A stretch of 64,000 nt of DNA from Ruegeria lacuscaerulensis ITI-1157 (GTDB taxonomy: Bacteria > Pseudomonadota > Alphaproteobacteria > Rhodobacterales > Rhodobacteraceae), in NCBI GenBank assembly GCA_000161775.1, contig GG704596.1, positions 1,944,311 through 2,008,310 of the forward strand. Reading direction: 5' to 3'. The notes beneath the pieces were generated by a model, which was not told the DNA's origin, ran no database searches, and saw nothing but the letters and a program-made list of their open reading frames with translations. The translations under genes and the position numbers were made by a program. Shown here piece after piece: positions 35,804-44,225 of this stretch (positions are counted from its first letter, which is position 1; each line of letters opens with the position of its first letter).

Positions 35804-36982
35804 TCAGGCCGGTTTCACGACCAGCTCGCGGGGAATGTCGGCCAAGGGTTGCCCGCCCGTCGGCGTGACCACGAAGGTTTCGGTGATGGCCAGCCCCCAG
35901 TCGGGGGTCCACAGACCCGGCATCAGGTGAAAGGTCATGTTGTCCTGCAGAACGGTGCTGTCGCCGGGGCGCAGGCTCATGGTGCGCTCGCCCCAATCGG
36001 GCGGATAGCTCAGGCCCACCGGATAGCCCGTGCGATTGCCTTTGACATAGCCGGCCCGGGCAAAGCTGTCATAGACGCAGGCGGCGATCTCTTCGCAGGT
36101 GGCGCCGGGGCGGGCGGCGGCCAGCGTGTCCTCGATCGCGGTGAGGATCGCGGTTTCCGCGCACCGGATATCGGCAGGCGGGTCACCCAGAAACAGGCTG
36201 CGGCTGGCCGGGCAGTGATAACGGCGGTGGCAGCCCGAGATCTCGAAATAGGTCGCCTCGCCCGGTGTCAGCGGGCGGTCGTTCCAGGTGATGTGCGAGG
36301 CCGAGGCCTCGGCCCCCGAGGGCGCGATGGGTGCAATCGCGGGATAGTCGCCCGCAAGCCCCGGAAGCCCGGCGATTCCCGCCGCTTGAACTTCGGCCAC
36401 AAGAACGTTCTTGGGAACCCCGGCGCGGAACCCGTCGCGCAGCACCGCGTGCATATGCGCGGTCAACTGCCCGGCCTTGCGCATCAAGGCGATCTCGGCC
36501 TCGCTTTTGACCGCACGCTGCCAGTTCACCAACCCGGTCGCGTCAACCAGCGCATCGCGGCCGAACGCGGTCTCAAGAATCCGGTGGCTGGCGGCCGAGT
36601 AGTAATAATTGTCCATCTCGACACCCAGATGGGTCGTCCAGCCGCGCGCGCGCAGCAGCGATGCCAGCGACTCGACCGGGTGATGGTCGGGGTGCTGCAC
36701 ATGTTCCTCGGGCCAGTCGAACAGGTCGGCGGGGTCCAGCCAGGCGGTCTGCGCCGCGCCGGGCTTGTCCTGCGTCCGGCCCCACCACAAGGGCGCGCCG
36801 TCGCGCGGGACGATCACCATCTGCGGGACGTAGAAGCTCCAGCCGTCATAGCCCGTCAGCCAGGCCATGTTCGACGGGTCCGCAACCAGCAGGGTCTCGA
36901 CACCACGCTGGGCCATCGCGGACCGGGTCTTGGCCAGCCGCGCCGCGTATTCTTCCGCCGAGAAGGCCAGCGCGGGTGTCAA
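35804..36982 (-). CDS. doeA: M24-family ectoine hydrolase-like protein (DoeA/EutD)
   Basis: Pita-bread-fold protein of 392 residues closely resembling ectoine hydrolase as I remember it: MAWLTGYDGWSFYV near the N-terminus, MDNYYYSAASH, NWQRAVKS, FEISGCHRRYHCP and YPPDWGERTMSLRPGD. The aspartates of metal-dependent M24 peptidases are replaced around FEISGCHRRYHCP, as is usual for this subgroup. It would open the ectoine ring to N-acetyl-diaminobutyrates. No deacetylase, transporter or regulator of ectoine use is nearby, so the actual substrate may differ. The start is TTG 36982, which overlaps the stop of the preceding gene as TTGA; no in-frame ATG fits the conserved N-terminus. Confidence 0.72.
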   Translation of the reverse strand: MTPALAFSAEEYAARLAKTRSAMAQRGVETLLVADPSNMAWLTGYDGWSFYVPQMVIVPRDGAPLWWGRTQDKPGAAQTAWLDPADLFDWPEEHVQHPDHHPVESLASLLRARGWTTHLGVEMDNYYYSAASHRILETAFGRDALVDATGLVNWQRAVKSEAEIALMRKAGQLTAHMHAVLRDGFRAGVPKNVLVAEVQAAGIAGLPGLAGDYPAIAPIAPSGAEASASHITWNDRPLTPGEATYFEISGCHRRYHCPASRSLFLGDPPADIRCAETAILTAIEDTLAAARPGATCEEIAACVYDSFARAGYVKGNRTGYPVGLSYPPDWGERTMSLRPGDSTVLQDNMTFHLMPGLWTPDWGLAITETFVVTPTGGQPLADIPRELVVKPA

Positions 36983-37671
36983 AGCTCGATCTCCTGCAGG
37001 ACCTCGGGTTCGATGACGGTCACGCCCGGCAGCCCATCCGCCAGGTCCTTGGCGGATTGTTCCAGGATCGGAAAAGTCCGATAGTGGCAGGGGATCACCG
37101 TCTTGAAGTCGAAATACCGCCGGGCGGCGTAGGCGGCGGCTTTCATGTCCATCGTGAAATAGCCGCCCGCCGACAGGATGCCGATATCGGGTTTGTAGTA
37201 GTCGCCGATCCACTCCATGTCGGCCATGATCGTGGTGTCGCCCGAGACATAGACCGTGTGACCATCGGCCGACAGGATGAACCCCACCTCGGACCCGCCG
37301 GCGCGCGGGCCGTCGGGCGTGGCGAAGGTCGAGCTGTGCGAGGCCGGCACCATGTCGACCTTGACCCCGTTCAGATCGACCCGGCCGCCCTTGTTGAAGC
37401 CGATGGTCTCGATCCCTTCGGCCTCGGCCCAATGGGCCATGACGTCGTATTGGCCGACCACGGGAATGTTCAGGCGTTTGGCCAGCGGCAGAACGTCTGC
37501 AACGTGGTCGAAATGCGCGTGGGTCAGCAGGATATGCGTGGCGCCTTGGACGGCGGCCTCGTGCTGATCCTCGGGCAGCATCGGGTTGCCGCTGAGCCAG
37601 GGGTCGATCAGCAGGACCTGCCCCGCTGCGTGAATTCGGAAGCTGCCATGCCCCAACCAGATGATTTTCAT
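36979..37671 (-). CDS. UPF0173 metal-dependent hydrolase (MBL fold)
   Basis: Protein of 230 residues of the metallo-beta-lactamase fold related to UlaG. The metal motif THAHFDH lies at 50-56, and later ligands in PASHSS, VYVSGDTT and IPCHYRTFP. Substrate unknown for the family. It overlaps the downstream ectoine-hydrolase-like gene by four bases, so the two products are made together. This suggests the hydrolase acts on a related cyclic or amide substrate. Confidence 0.88.
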   Translation of the reverse strand: MKIIWLGHGSFRIHAAGQVLLIDPWLSGNPMLPEDQHEAAVQGATHILLTHAHFDHVADVLPLAKRLNIPVVGQYDVMAHWAEAEGIETIGFNKGGRVDLNGVKVDMVPASHSSTFATPDGPRAGGSEVGFILSADGHTVYVSGDTTIMADMEWIGDYYKPDIGILSAGGYFTMDMKAAAYAARRYFDFKTVIPCHYRTFPILEQSAKDLADGLPGVTVIEPEVLQEIEL

Positions 37672-37728
37672 GAAAGACCCTCCTGAAACCGGTTCAGGGT
37701 CAGCCTAGCATCGGCTATGTAAAAATCC

Positions 37729-38415
37729 ATGGACTGGATGCGAGAAATCGACGGCTATTGCGAGCGCCTGTCGCCGGCATATTGGGCCGAACCCGTAAAC
37801 GCCGTGACCAACGCGGCCTTTCTGCTGGCGGCATGGGTGATGTGGCGGCGGGTGCGGGGGCAGGGTCTGCCCTTGGCCAACCTGCTGGTCGCCATTCTGG
37901 CGGTGATCGGCATTGGCAGCTACCTGTTTCATACCCATGCGCAGGTCTGGGCCGCGCTGGCGGATACGACGCCGATCTTGCTGTTCATCCTGATCTATAT
38001 CTTCGCGGTGAACCGGGACATCTGGCAGCTATCCACGCCGAAGGCGGCGGTGCTGACGGCCTTGTTCATCCCTTATGCGGCGCTGACCATTCCGGTGTTT
38101 CAACTGGTTCCCGGGCTGGGCGGGTCGGCCGCATATGCTCCGGTACCGTTGCTGATCCTGATCTATGCGTATCTTTTGCGCGTGCGCAGGCCGCAAGTGG
38201 CCCTGGGTCTGGCGGTCGGGGCTGTGATCCTGATCGCGTCGATCGCCTTTCGCGCGCTCGATGCGCCGCTTTGCGCCCGCATCCCGATGGGAACGCATTT
38301 CATGTGGCACCTCCTGAACGCCACCATGTTGGGCTGGATGATCGAGGTCTACCGCCGGGCGATGACGGGTTCGGTCAGTCGGGCAGTCGCCGCGCCACGT
38401 AGAACCCATAGCTGA
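37729..38415 (+). CDS. Ceramidase-family (CREST) membrane protein
   Basis: Protein of 228 residues with seven hydrophobic segments. Conserved CREST residues are visible: YCERLSPAYWAEPVNAVTNAAF at the N-terminus, GSYLFHTHAQVWAALADTTPI in the middle, and GTHFMWHLLNA near the end. The His and Asp residues are the expected zinc ligands of alkaline ceramidases and related hydrolases. The lipid substrate in this organism is unknown. The gene's 3' end overlaps the convergent methyltransferase gene by 41 bp. Confidence 0.8.
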   Translation: MDWMREIDGYCERLSPAYWAEPVNAVTNAAFLLAAWVMWRRVRGQGLPLANLLVAILAVIGIGSYLFHTHAQVWAALADTTPILLFILIYIFAVNRDIWQLSTPKAAVLTALFIPYAALTIPVFQLVPGLGGSAAYAPVPLLILIYAYLLRVRRPQVALGLAVGAVILIASIAFRALDAPLCARIPMGTHFMWHLLNATMLGWMIEVYRRAMTGSVSRAVAAPRRTHS

Positions 38416-39133
38416 CAAAGTCGGAATAGGTTTCATACAAAGCGATCTCGGCCTGTTCGGCATCGACAAGCGCCTTGGCCTGCTCGGAATGGCCATGCCG
38501 GTCGAGGAAGGCAGGGAAGCTGCGCTGAAGCGGGAGATAGTAGTTCTCCATCCAGCAGTCGGTGCCAAGCGGGAAATAGCCGACGGGTTCATAACCGGCG
38601 GTCTCGATCTGGCGGATCTTCCGGCCGGCGGTCGCAACTTCGGGATAGGCCTCATCCCAGTGCCGTGTCAGCGGTTCGGGGCGTTGATCGGTCAGCCAGG
38701 TCAGCTCGGACACAGCCAGGACCCCGCCGGGTTTCAGGAACCGACGCCAGGCGGTCAGGCCGCTTTCGAAGCCCATGTTGTAGATCGCGCCTTCCGACCA
38801 GATCACGTCAAGGCTGGCATCGTCGAAGGGCAGGTCCTCCATCGAAGCCTCAAGCGTCTGAACCCGGGCCGCCAGACCCAAGTCCTGTGCACGTCTGTTC
38901 AGCTCGGTCAGAAACTCCGGCAGGAAATCCACCGCCGTCACCGATGCACCCAGATGGCGCGCAAGGCAAAAGGCCGCGGCTCCGGTGCCGCAGCCAATGT
39001 CGGCGATCTTCAATCCGGGATCGGCCTGCACGCCCGCCAACTTCAGCGCCATTTGCGTTGCCGCGTCGCTGCCGGGGCCTTGCCGGTCGTTGGGCAGGTG
39101 CAGGTCGATCAACAACCGCATGTCATCGGTCAT
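38375..39133 (-). CDS. Class I SAM-dependent methyltransferase
   Basis: Protein of 252 residues. SAM-binding motif I IADIGCGTGAAAF (about 43-55), acidic strand-2 end VTAVDFLPEF, and the post-motif region VIWSEGAIYNMGF are present. The substrate cannot be told from sequence; UbiE-like small molecules are possible. It starts 6 bp after the DUF4202 stop on the same strand, so they form a pair. Confidence 0.85.
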   Translation of the reverse strand: MTDDMRLLIDLHLPNDRQGPGSDAATQMALKLAGVQADPGLKIADIGCGTGAAAFCLARHLGASVTAVDFLPEFLTELNRRAQDLGLAARVQTLEASMEDLPFDDASLDVIWSEGAIYNMGFESGLTAWRRFLKPGGVLAVSELTWLTDQRPEPLTRHWDEAYPEVATAGRKIRQIETAGYEPVGYFPLGTDCWMENYYLPLQRSFPAFLDRHGHSEQAKALVDAEQAEIALYETYSDFVSYGFYVARRLPD

Positions 39134-39139
39134 GACGCG

Positions 39140-39703
39140 TCAATCCTTGAAAGCGCGGGCCAGGTCTTCGGGCAGGTCGAACTCGTCCAGCACGCGTCGG
39201 CGCGCCTCGGCCGACATCTTGCGGGCGGTTTTTTCGACGATGCGTTGAATCTTTTCGTCCGAGTGTTTCGTGGCGAAGGGCGCAAAATACCATTTCAAAA
39301 AGACAAAGCAGATCACGTCCTCCAGCGCCTGAACGTCGTCGTCGCGTTTGATCCCCTGTTTGCGCAACATGCGACGGGCGGCGTCGATCTCGGCCTGATC
39401 GTAACCGGCCTCGGACATCAGCTCGGCCACGACCTGCGCGTGATGCTCGGCCTGGGCCTTGCGCCACGCCAGATAGCCCGCGCGCCCTTCAGGGTAGGCC
39501 GAGCGGGCCAGCTTCCAGCGCTCGACATGCTGGCCGCGGGCGGCGATCTGCAACGGTTCCGAGGCGTCGGGGAAAAGTCGATCCAACTCGGCGCTCATCC
39601 GTTCGCCATACAGCAGCGAGGCGGGGCGCCCGTCTTCCTGGGTGGGGTCGGCCGAATTGGCTGCGTCGATTGCGTTCAGAACCTTCTGCTTGCGCTCTGT
39701 CAT
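39140..39703 (-). CDS. DUF4202 domain-containing protein
   Basis: Protein of 187 residues matching the DUF4202 pattern: IDAANSADP at the start, ARSAYPEGRAGYLAWRKAQAEHHA in the middle and the acidic LEDVICFVFLKWYFAPF near the end. Conserved His and Asp/Glu in helices suggest an HD-like or metal-binding helical fold, but no activity is known. ATG 39703 follows AGGAGG. Confidence 0.78.
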   Translation of the reverse strand: MTERKQKVLNAIDAANSADPTQEDGRPASLLYGERMSAELDRLFPDASEPLQIAARGQHVERWKLARSAYPEGRAGYLAWRKAQAEHHAQVVAELMSEAGYDQAEIDAARRMLRKQGIKRDDDVQALEDVICFVFLKWYFAPFATKHSDEKIQRIVEKTARKMSAEARRRVLDEFDLPEDLARAFKD

Positions 39704-39797
39704 GGCACCTCCTGAATTCATAAACCGGGCTCGGGGAACGTGGTTACGCCGGTCCGATACTGCATGGTGCATGTACGATAAGGCATCGCGCCACAAC

Positions 39798-39832
39798 AAA
39801 AAAGCGCCGACCCGTTCAGGGCCGGCGGCGCC
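39798..39832 (-). terminator. Terminator after the small secreted peptide gene
   Basis: On the minus strand, GGCGCC-rich sequence pairs imperfectly with GGGTCGGCGC and is followed by TTTTTT (plus A run 39798-39803). A second hairpin, GGGCCGG (39853) / CCGGCCC (39874), lies between it and the gene, giving tandem stems. Confidence 0.6.
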
Positions 39833-39906
39833 ACGAGGGCAGGTAGGGGACCGGGCCGGAAAAAGGGGGGAAACCGGCCCGATCCAACAGGGAGGCAAGA
39901 AGGAGG

Positions 39907-40068
39907 TCAGTTTCGGGGCGAGGTTTTCTCCTGGCTCACCTGGTCCGAAGGATGTTGATCGGGAAAGGTCAGCGTTGGGGTCAGGTCGCCCATCGGGACC
40001 CCCAGGGCAAGGGCCGGAGCCGCTGCGGTGGCAAGAACTACAGACAGTGCAATCAAGGTCGATTTCAT
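39907..40068 (-). CDS. Small secreted peptide of unknown function
   Basis: A 53-residue product with a clear signal peptide (MKSTLIALSVVLATAAAPALA, cleavage after about residue 21-22) leaves a mature peptide of about 32 residues rich in Pro, Thr and Asp (GVPMGDLTPTLTFPDQHPSD). There is no cysteine and no transmembrane segment. The start is set by GGAGAAAG 4 bp upstream. It has its own terminator and a heat-shock-like promoter, arguing for a real gene. I do not recognise the family. Confidence 0.6.
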   Translation of the reverse strand: MKSTLIALSVVLATAAAPALALGVPMGDLTPTLTFPDQHPSDQVSQEKTSPRN

Positions 40069-40100
40069 CGGCTTTCTCCGAACTGAACCGTTTCGTTTAC

Positions 40101-40132
40101 AATATAAGGGGGTGAGGCGCGTGAACTTCAAG
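40101..40132 (-). promoter_or_regulatory. RpoH-like (heat shock) promoter of the small peptide gene
   Basis: On the minus strand: CTTGAAG, 14-base spacer, CCCCTTATAT. This closely fits the sigma-32 pattern CTTGAAA-N13-15-CCCCATNT. The predicted start lies about 25 bp upstream of the peptide's ATG. Confidence 0.5.
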
Positions 40133-40134
40133 TG

Positions 40135-40162
40135 AAAAAGTGAACGAACCGGTTCACTTTTT
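40135..40162. promoter_or_regulatory. Perfect 11-bp palindrome between divergent genes
   Basis: AAAAAGTGAAC and GTTCACTTTTT flank GAACCG. It sits 2 bp upstream of the heat-shock-like -35 element and about 65 bp before the gatC promoter. Two extra GTGAA half-sites (40121, 40132) precede it. It is terminator-shaped but lies between divergent genes, so an operator is more likely. Confidence 0.5.
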
Positions 40163-40228
40163 GCATGGCGGGTATTCCGGATTGGTCTGGCCCGGGTGCC
40201 GCCCGGCCATTCCCGGACGCAGGCGGTC

Positions 40229-40257
40229 TTGCGACTGCTGCATCAGACGGGTAAATG
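40229..40257 (+). promoter_or_regulatory. Sigma-70-type promoter of gatCA
   Basis: TTGCGA, 17-bp spacer, TAAATG, 27 bp upstream of the gatC start. Confidence 0.45.
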
Positions 40258-40284
40258 CCCCTGTAACGCACACGAGGGTATCCC

Positions 40285-40572
40285 ATGTCGATTGACCAAA
40301 GCACCGCCGCCAAGGTGGCCAAACTGGCCCGGATCAAGGTCGAGGATGACGCGCTGCCGGCGCTGGCCTCGGAGTTCAACACGATCCTGGGGTTCATCGA
40401 ACAGCTGAACGAAGTTGACGTCGAAGGGGTCGAGCCGATGGTGTCGGTGACGCCGATGCGGCTCAAGCGTCGCGAGGACGTGGTGACCGACGGGAACATG
40501 CAGGACAAGATCCTGTCCAATGCCCCCGACGCGCGCGAGGGCTTTTTCGCGGTTCCCAAGGTGGTGGAGTAA
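40285..40572 (+). CDS. gatC: Asp/Glu-tRNA amidotransferase subunit C
   Basis: Subunit of 95 residues of GatCAB, which converts Glu-tRNA-Gln and Asp-tRNA-Asn to the amidated forms. It shows the GatC pattern KVAKLARIKVEDDALPALASEFNTIL and the VEPMVSVTPMRLKRREDVV tail that wraps GatA. A GAGGG site precedes it. gatA follows after 3 bp; gatB is not in the window. Confidence 0.95.
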   Translation: MSIDQSTAAKVAKLARIKVEDDALPALASEFNTILGFIEQLNEVDVEGVEPMVSVTPMRLKRREDVVTDGNMQDKILSNAPDAREGFFAVPKVVE

Positions 40573-40575
40573 GAC

Positions 40576-42063
40576 ATGTCCGATCTGAACAAACTGGGCC
40601 TGGCCGAGGCCCGCGACGCGCTGCGCAAGGGTGAAACCACCTCGGTCGAACTGACCGAGGCCTGCCTCAAGGCCATCGACGCGGCCGACGCGCTCAATGC
40701 CTTCGTGCACAAGACGCCCGAAATCGCGCTGGATCGCGCCAAGGCAGCCGATGACCGCATCAAGGGCGGCGATGCGCCCGCAATGTGCGGCCTGCCGATC
40801 GGCATCAAGGACCTGTTCTGCACCAAGGGCGTGCCCAGCCAGGCGGCCAGCCGTATCCTGGAAGGCTTCAAGCCCGAATACGAATCCACCGTCTCGCAGC
40901 AACTGGCCGATGCCGGTGCGGTGATGCTGGGCAAGCTGAACATGGACGAATTCGCCATGGGCTCGTCCAACGAAACCTCTGTCTATGGCAACGCGGTCAG
41001 CCCGTGGCGGCGTGGCAATGACGACACTCCGCTGACCCCCGGCGGTTCGTCGGGTGGCTCGGCGGCTGCCGTTGCCGCCGATCTGTGCCTTGCGGCGACC
41101 GGCACCGATACCGGCGGCTCGATCCGCCAGCCCGCCGCCTTCACCGGCATCACCGGCATCAAGCCGACCTATGGCCGCTGCTCGCGCTGGGGCATCGTGG
41201 CCTTTGCGTCCTCGCTGGATCAGGCCGGCCCGATGACCAAGAACGTTCGTGACGCCGCCATCATGCTCGAGGCGATGTGCGGTCACGACCCCAAGGATTC
41301 GACCAGCGCCGATCTGCCGGTGCCGAATTTCGAGGCGATGCTGACCGGCGACATCAAGGGCAAGAAGATCGGTATCCCCAAGGAATACCGGATGGAGGGC
41401 ATGCCCGCCGAGATCGAAAAGCTCTGGGCGGATGGCGCCGATATGCTGCGCGACGCAGGCGCCGAGATCGTCGATATCTCGTTGCCGCACACCCAATATG
41501 CGCTTCCGGCCTATTACGTGATCGCGCCGGCCGAGGCATCGTCGAACCTGGCGCGCTATGACGGCGTGCGCTATGGCCGCCGCGCGCAACTGGCGCAGGG
41601 CGACGGCATCACCGAGATGTACGAAAAGACCCGCGCCGAGGGCTTTGGCCACGAGGTGCAGCGCCGGGTCATGGTCGGCACCTATGTTCTGTCGGCCGGT
41701 TTCTACGACGCCTACTACAACCGCGCCCGCAAGGTGCGGACCCTGATCAAGAAAGACTTCGAGGATGTGTTCGCCGCCGGCGTCGATGCGATCCTGACCC
41801 CGGCCACGCCTTCGGCCGCCTTCGGTCTGGGCGAAATGACCGAGGCCGATCCGGTGCAGATGTATCTCAATGACGTCTTCACCGTGACGGTGAACCTTGC
41901 CGGTCTGCCAGGCATTTCCGTACCGGCGGGGCTGGACAAGCAGGGGCTGCCGCTGGGGCTGCAACTGATCGGCCGCCCTTGGGAGGAAGGCGACCTGCTC
42001 AACACCGCCTACGCGCTCGAATCCGCTGCGGGTTTCGTGGCCAAACCGGGCAAATGGTGGTAA
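40576..42063 (+). CDS. gatA: Asp/Glu-tRNA amidotransferase subunit A
   Basis: Amidase-signature glutaminase subunit of 495 residues that frees ammonia from glutamine for the GatB kinase/transferase. The Ser-cisSer-Lys triad is covered by [24 protein letters not shown] and [15 protein letters not shown]. Length and C-terminal [16 protein letters not shown] match family norms. It is translated together with gatC. Confidence 0.97.
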   Translation: MSDLNKLGLAEARDALRKGETTSVELTEACLKAIDAADALNAFVHKTPEIALDRAKAADDRIKGGDAPAMCGLPIGIKDLFCTKGVPSQAASRILEGFKPEYESTVSQQLADAGAVMLGKLNMDEFAMGSSNETSVYGNAVSPWRRGNDDTPLTPGGSSGGSAAAVAADLCLAATGTDTGGSIRQPAAFTGITGIKPTYGRCSRWGIVAFASSLDQAGPMTKNVRDAAIMLEAMCGHDPKDSTSADLPVPNFEAMLTGDIKGKKIGIPKEYRMEGMPAEIEKLWADGADMLRDAGAEIVDISLPHTQYALPAYYVIAPAEASSNLARYDGVRYGRRAQLAQGDGITEMYEKTRAEGFGHEVQRRVMVGTYVLSAGFYDAYYNRARKVRTLIKKDFEDVFAAGVDAILTPATPSAAFGLGEMTEADPVQMYLNDVFTVTVNLAGLPGISVPAGLDKQGLPLGLQLIGRPWEEGDLLNTAYALESAAGFVAKPGKWW

Positions 42064-42103
42064 CGGTCGGTCGACCCGACCGCTGCAAGAACGGAGCAGG
42101 CCG

Positions 42104-42802
42104 ATGCGCAAGATGCTAGTGATTCCCGTGTTCGCCGTCGTCGCTGCCTGCGATACGGTGGCGCCGGTTCAGGGCACGGGGTTCAACACGCCGCAATACC
42201 AGGCCCAGCGCGATGCTCAACTGGCGGGGCAGGGCGCAGCAGGCAATCCGCTGCTGCCGCCCCCAACCATCTCGCAGGAGCCATGGTCGGTCGAGCCCTC
42301 CGCCGCCACCTATTCTACCGATGGCAGCGCCGCGGATATCGCGACTCAGACGGCCGCAGCGCTCGCCAGTACCTCTACCCAGGCACCGGGCCCGGCAACG
42401 CTGGCGTCGAACGGCATTTCGAAAGAGCAGGATTTTGCCGCGGTCTCCAGCACCCGCAGCATCCAGGATGACGCCGCCCTCATCGAGAGAAACCGCCAGA
42501 CCTATGAGGTGGTCACCCCGACGGCGGTCCCCCAGCGCGACCAGGACGGCCAGCCCAATATCGTTCAATACGCATTGTCCACGACCAATCCGGTCGGGGC
42601 ACGGATCTACAGCCGGGCCGGGTTCAACCTTCAGGCCAAGGCACAGCGGAACTGCGCCAAATACCCATCGGCAGATCAGGCCCAGATCGATTTCCTGGCC
42701 ACTGGAGGCCCCCAGCGCGACCGCAAGGGCCTGGACCCGGATGGCGACGGATTTGCCTGCGGCTGGGACCCCAGCCCGTTCCGCAGTGCCGTCGGCAACT
42801 GA
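42104..42802 (+). CDS. Lipoprotein with C-terminal Excalibur-like calcium motif
   Basis: Protein of 232 residues. The lipobox VVAAC places the lipidated Cys at residue 16. A low-complexity Ala/Thr/Ser-rich middle (about 40-150) suggests a flexible periplasmic spacer. The C-terminus has NCAKYPSADQAQIDFLATGG and GLDPDGDGFACGWDP, an Excalibur-type DxDxDG loop that should bind calcium. The last 17 bp overlap the amidase gene's GTG start. A link to cell-wall remodelling is suggested by that coupling, not proven. Confidence 0.72.
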   Translation: MRKMLVIPVFAVVAACDTVAPVQGTGFNTPQYQAQRDAQLAGQGAAGNPLLPPPTISQEPWSVEPSAATYSTDGSAADIATQTAAALASTSTQAPGPATLASNGISKEQDFAAVSSTRSIQDDAALIERNRQTYEVVTPTAVPQRDQDGQPNIVQYALSTTNPVGARIYSRAGFNLQAKAQRNCAKYPSADQAQIDFLATGGPQRDRKGLDPDGDGFACGWDPSPFRSAVGN

Positions 42803-43469
42803 ACTCTCGCCGATCTGGCACCCATCCCCCAATTTCGGCCCCCGCCGGGATGGGTTGAAGCCGTCTCTGGTGGTGCTTCACTACACCGCGATGAACAGCG
42901 CCCGGGCCGCGCTCGAGCGTTTGTGCGACCCGGAATCCGAGGTTTCGGCCCATTACCTGATCGGCTGTGACGGAACACTCTGGCAGATGGTCCGTGAAGA
43001 GGATCGCGCCTGGCACGCCGGGGTCGGCGAGTGGCAGGGACAGAGTGATATCAACTCCCGCTCAATCGGGATCGAACTCGACAACCGAGGCGATCACCCC
43101 TTCGCGCAGGCGCAGATAAGGGTACTCGAGCGGCTTCTGCCGCAGATCATGACCCGTTGGTCCATACCGGCGGCCGGCGTGATCGGTCATTCTGACATGG
43201 CGCCGGGGCGCAAACACGATCCCGGGCCACGTTTTGACTGGCTGCGACTCGAACGTCAGGGGTTGGCCGCGCCGCGCGCTCACGCCGCCCATTTGTCGTG
43301 GCCCGAGGCCCAGTACTTCCGCGCCTTGGCACAAGCTGCCGGCTATACTGCTGCTGTCGATGATGAAACGCTGCTCGCTGCTGTGCGGTTGCGCTTTCGG
43401 CCCTGGGGCAGGGGGGGGCTGGCCCCAGAAGACGTGGCTGCATTGCCGCAGCCGCGCCATCCCGCCTGA
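42786..43469 (+). CDS. N-acetylmuramoyl-L-alanine amidase, AmpD/amidase_2 family
   Basis: Zinc amidase of 227 residues that cuts the bond between MurNAc (or anhydro-MurNAc) and the stem peptide. Zinc ligands are His in VVLHYTAM and His/Asp in GHSDMAPGRKHDPG; IGIELDN is also present. No signal peptide is visible, so it is likely the cytosolic AmpD-type recycling enzyme. The start is GTG 42786 inside the lipoprotein gene; the first ATG (in HYTAM) would remove the zinc His. This is a 17-bp overlapping start, so expression depends on the gene before it. Confidence 0.82.
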   Translation: MPSATELSPIWHPSPNFGPRRDGLKPSLVVLHYTAMNSARAALERLCDPESEVSAHYLIGCDGTLWQMVREEDRAWHAGVGEWQGQSDINSRSIGIELDNRGDHPFAQAQIRVLERLLPQIMTRWSIPAAGVIGHSDMAPGRKHDPGPRFDWLRLERQGLAAPRAHAAHLSWPEAQYFRALAQAAGYTAAVDDETLLAAVRLRFRPWGRGGLAPEDVAALPQPRHPA

Positions 43470-43556
43470 CCAACCTTCATCTGGCCCAAAATATCCCGGG
43501 GTTGAATTGGCCGAAGGCCAAGAAGGGGCGGGCCCCTTGTCGCGTCCATTCCTCTC

Positions 43557-43585
43557 TTGACGTGCCCGGGTCAGGGGCATACCCA
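43557..43585 (+). promoter_or_regulatory. Promoter of RNase P RNA
   Basis: TTGACG, 17-bp spacer, TACCCA, ending 7 bp before the predicted 5' end of the RNA. Confidence 0.6.
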
Positions 43586-43592
43586 ATTCAAC

Positions 43593-44008
43593 GCGCGGAG
43601 GGCCGGATGGCCGCTGGGGCTCAGGCCCGAGAGGAAAGTCCGGACTCCACAAGGCAACGGTGCCGGGTAACGCCCGGGCGGGGAAACCCGACGGAAAGCG
43701 CCACAGAAAACAAACCGCCATGAGACGCCGAAGGTTCACCTCCGGCACATCATGGCAAGGGTGAAACGGTGGAGTAAGAGCCCACCGCGCCGCTGGCAAC
43801 AGCGGCGGCACGGCAAGCCCCACCGGGAGCAATGCCGAATAGGGTCCCCACGCGGGCCGGTCGGCGTCAGCCGATACCGCCGCTAGGCTCGCCTTGGCCG
43901 AGAGGGACCGGGTTGGCAGCTCGAGCCGCGCAGCAATGCTCGGCCTAGAGGAATGGTCATCGAAGGGGGCAACCCCGGAACAGGATCCGGCTTACAGGCC
44001 CTCCGCGC
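43593..44008 (+). ncRNA. rnpB: RNase P RNA (bacterial type A)
   Basis: Catalytic RNA of RNase P, which removes tRNA 5' leaders. The ends GCGCGGAGGGCC and GGCCCTCCGCGC form a 12-bp P1 helix. Inside are the universal GAGGAAAGTCCGGACTCC block (P4/CRI region), ACAGAAAACAAACCGCC, GGTAAGAGCCCACCG-like CRII/III sequence (GGAGTAAGAGCCCACCG), and the closing AGGATCCGGCTTACAGG. Length is about 416 nt. Exact 5' and 3' ends are inferred from P1. Short open frames inside it are spurious. Confidence 0.95.
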
Positions 44009-44138
44009 ATTTGCTACCTGCCGATATTGTCCGTTTGGGCCCCAAGGGCTGCCGAACCGGAAACTCGCCTCGTTTTCCGTCGTTGCAAGAAATTCCAGGC
44101 CTCGGCCGGTTTATTGCCGTATCACGCTTCGAATCCGG

Positions 44139-44166
44139 TTGACTCGGGCGCGCGAGCGGGTAAAAG
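44139..44166 (+). promoter_or_regulatory. Candidate promoter of rpmG
   Basis: TTGACT, 16-bp spacer, TAAAAG, 59 bp before the L33 start. Confidence 0.45.
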
Positions 44167-44225
44167 CGCACGCTCATAGGAATTCAACCGAAAGGCCCCT
44201 GCCTTTTCGGACGCAGGAGATAACC

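Noticed and set aside
43894..44142. Short open frames inside and just after the RNase P RNA
   Set aside because: They overlap a structured RNA with conserved sequence blocks and have no ribosome sites.
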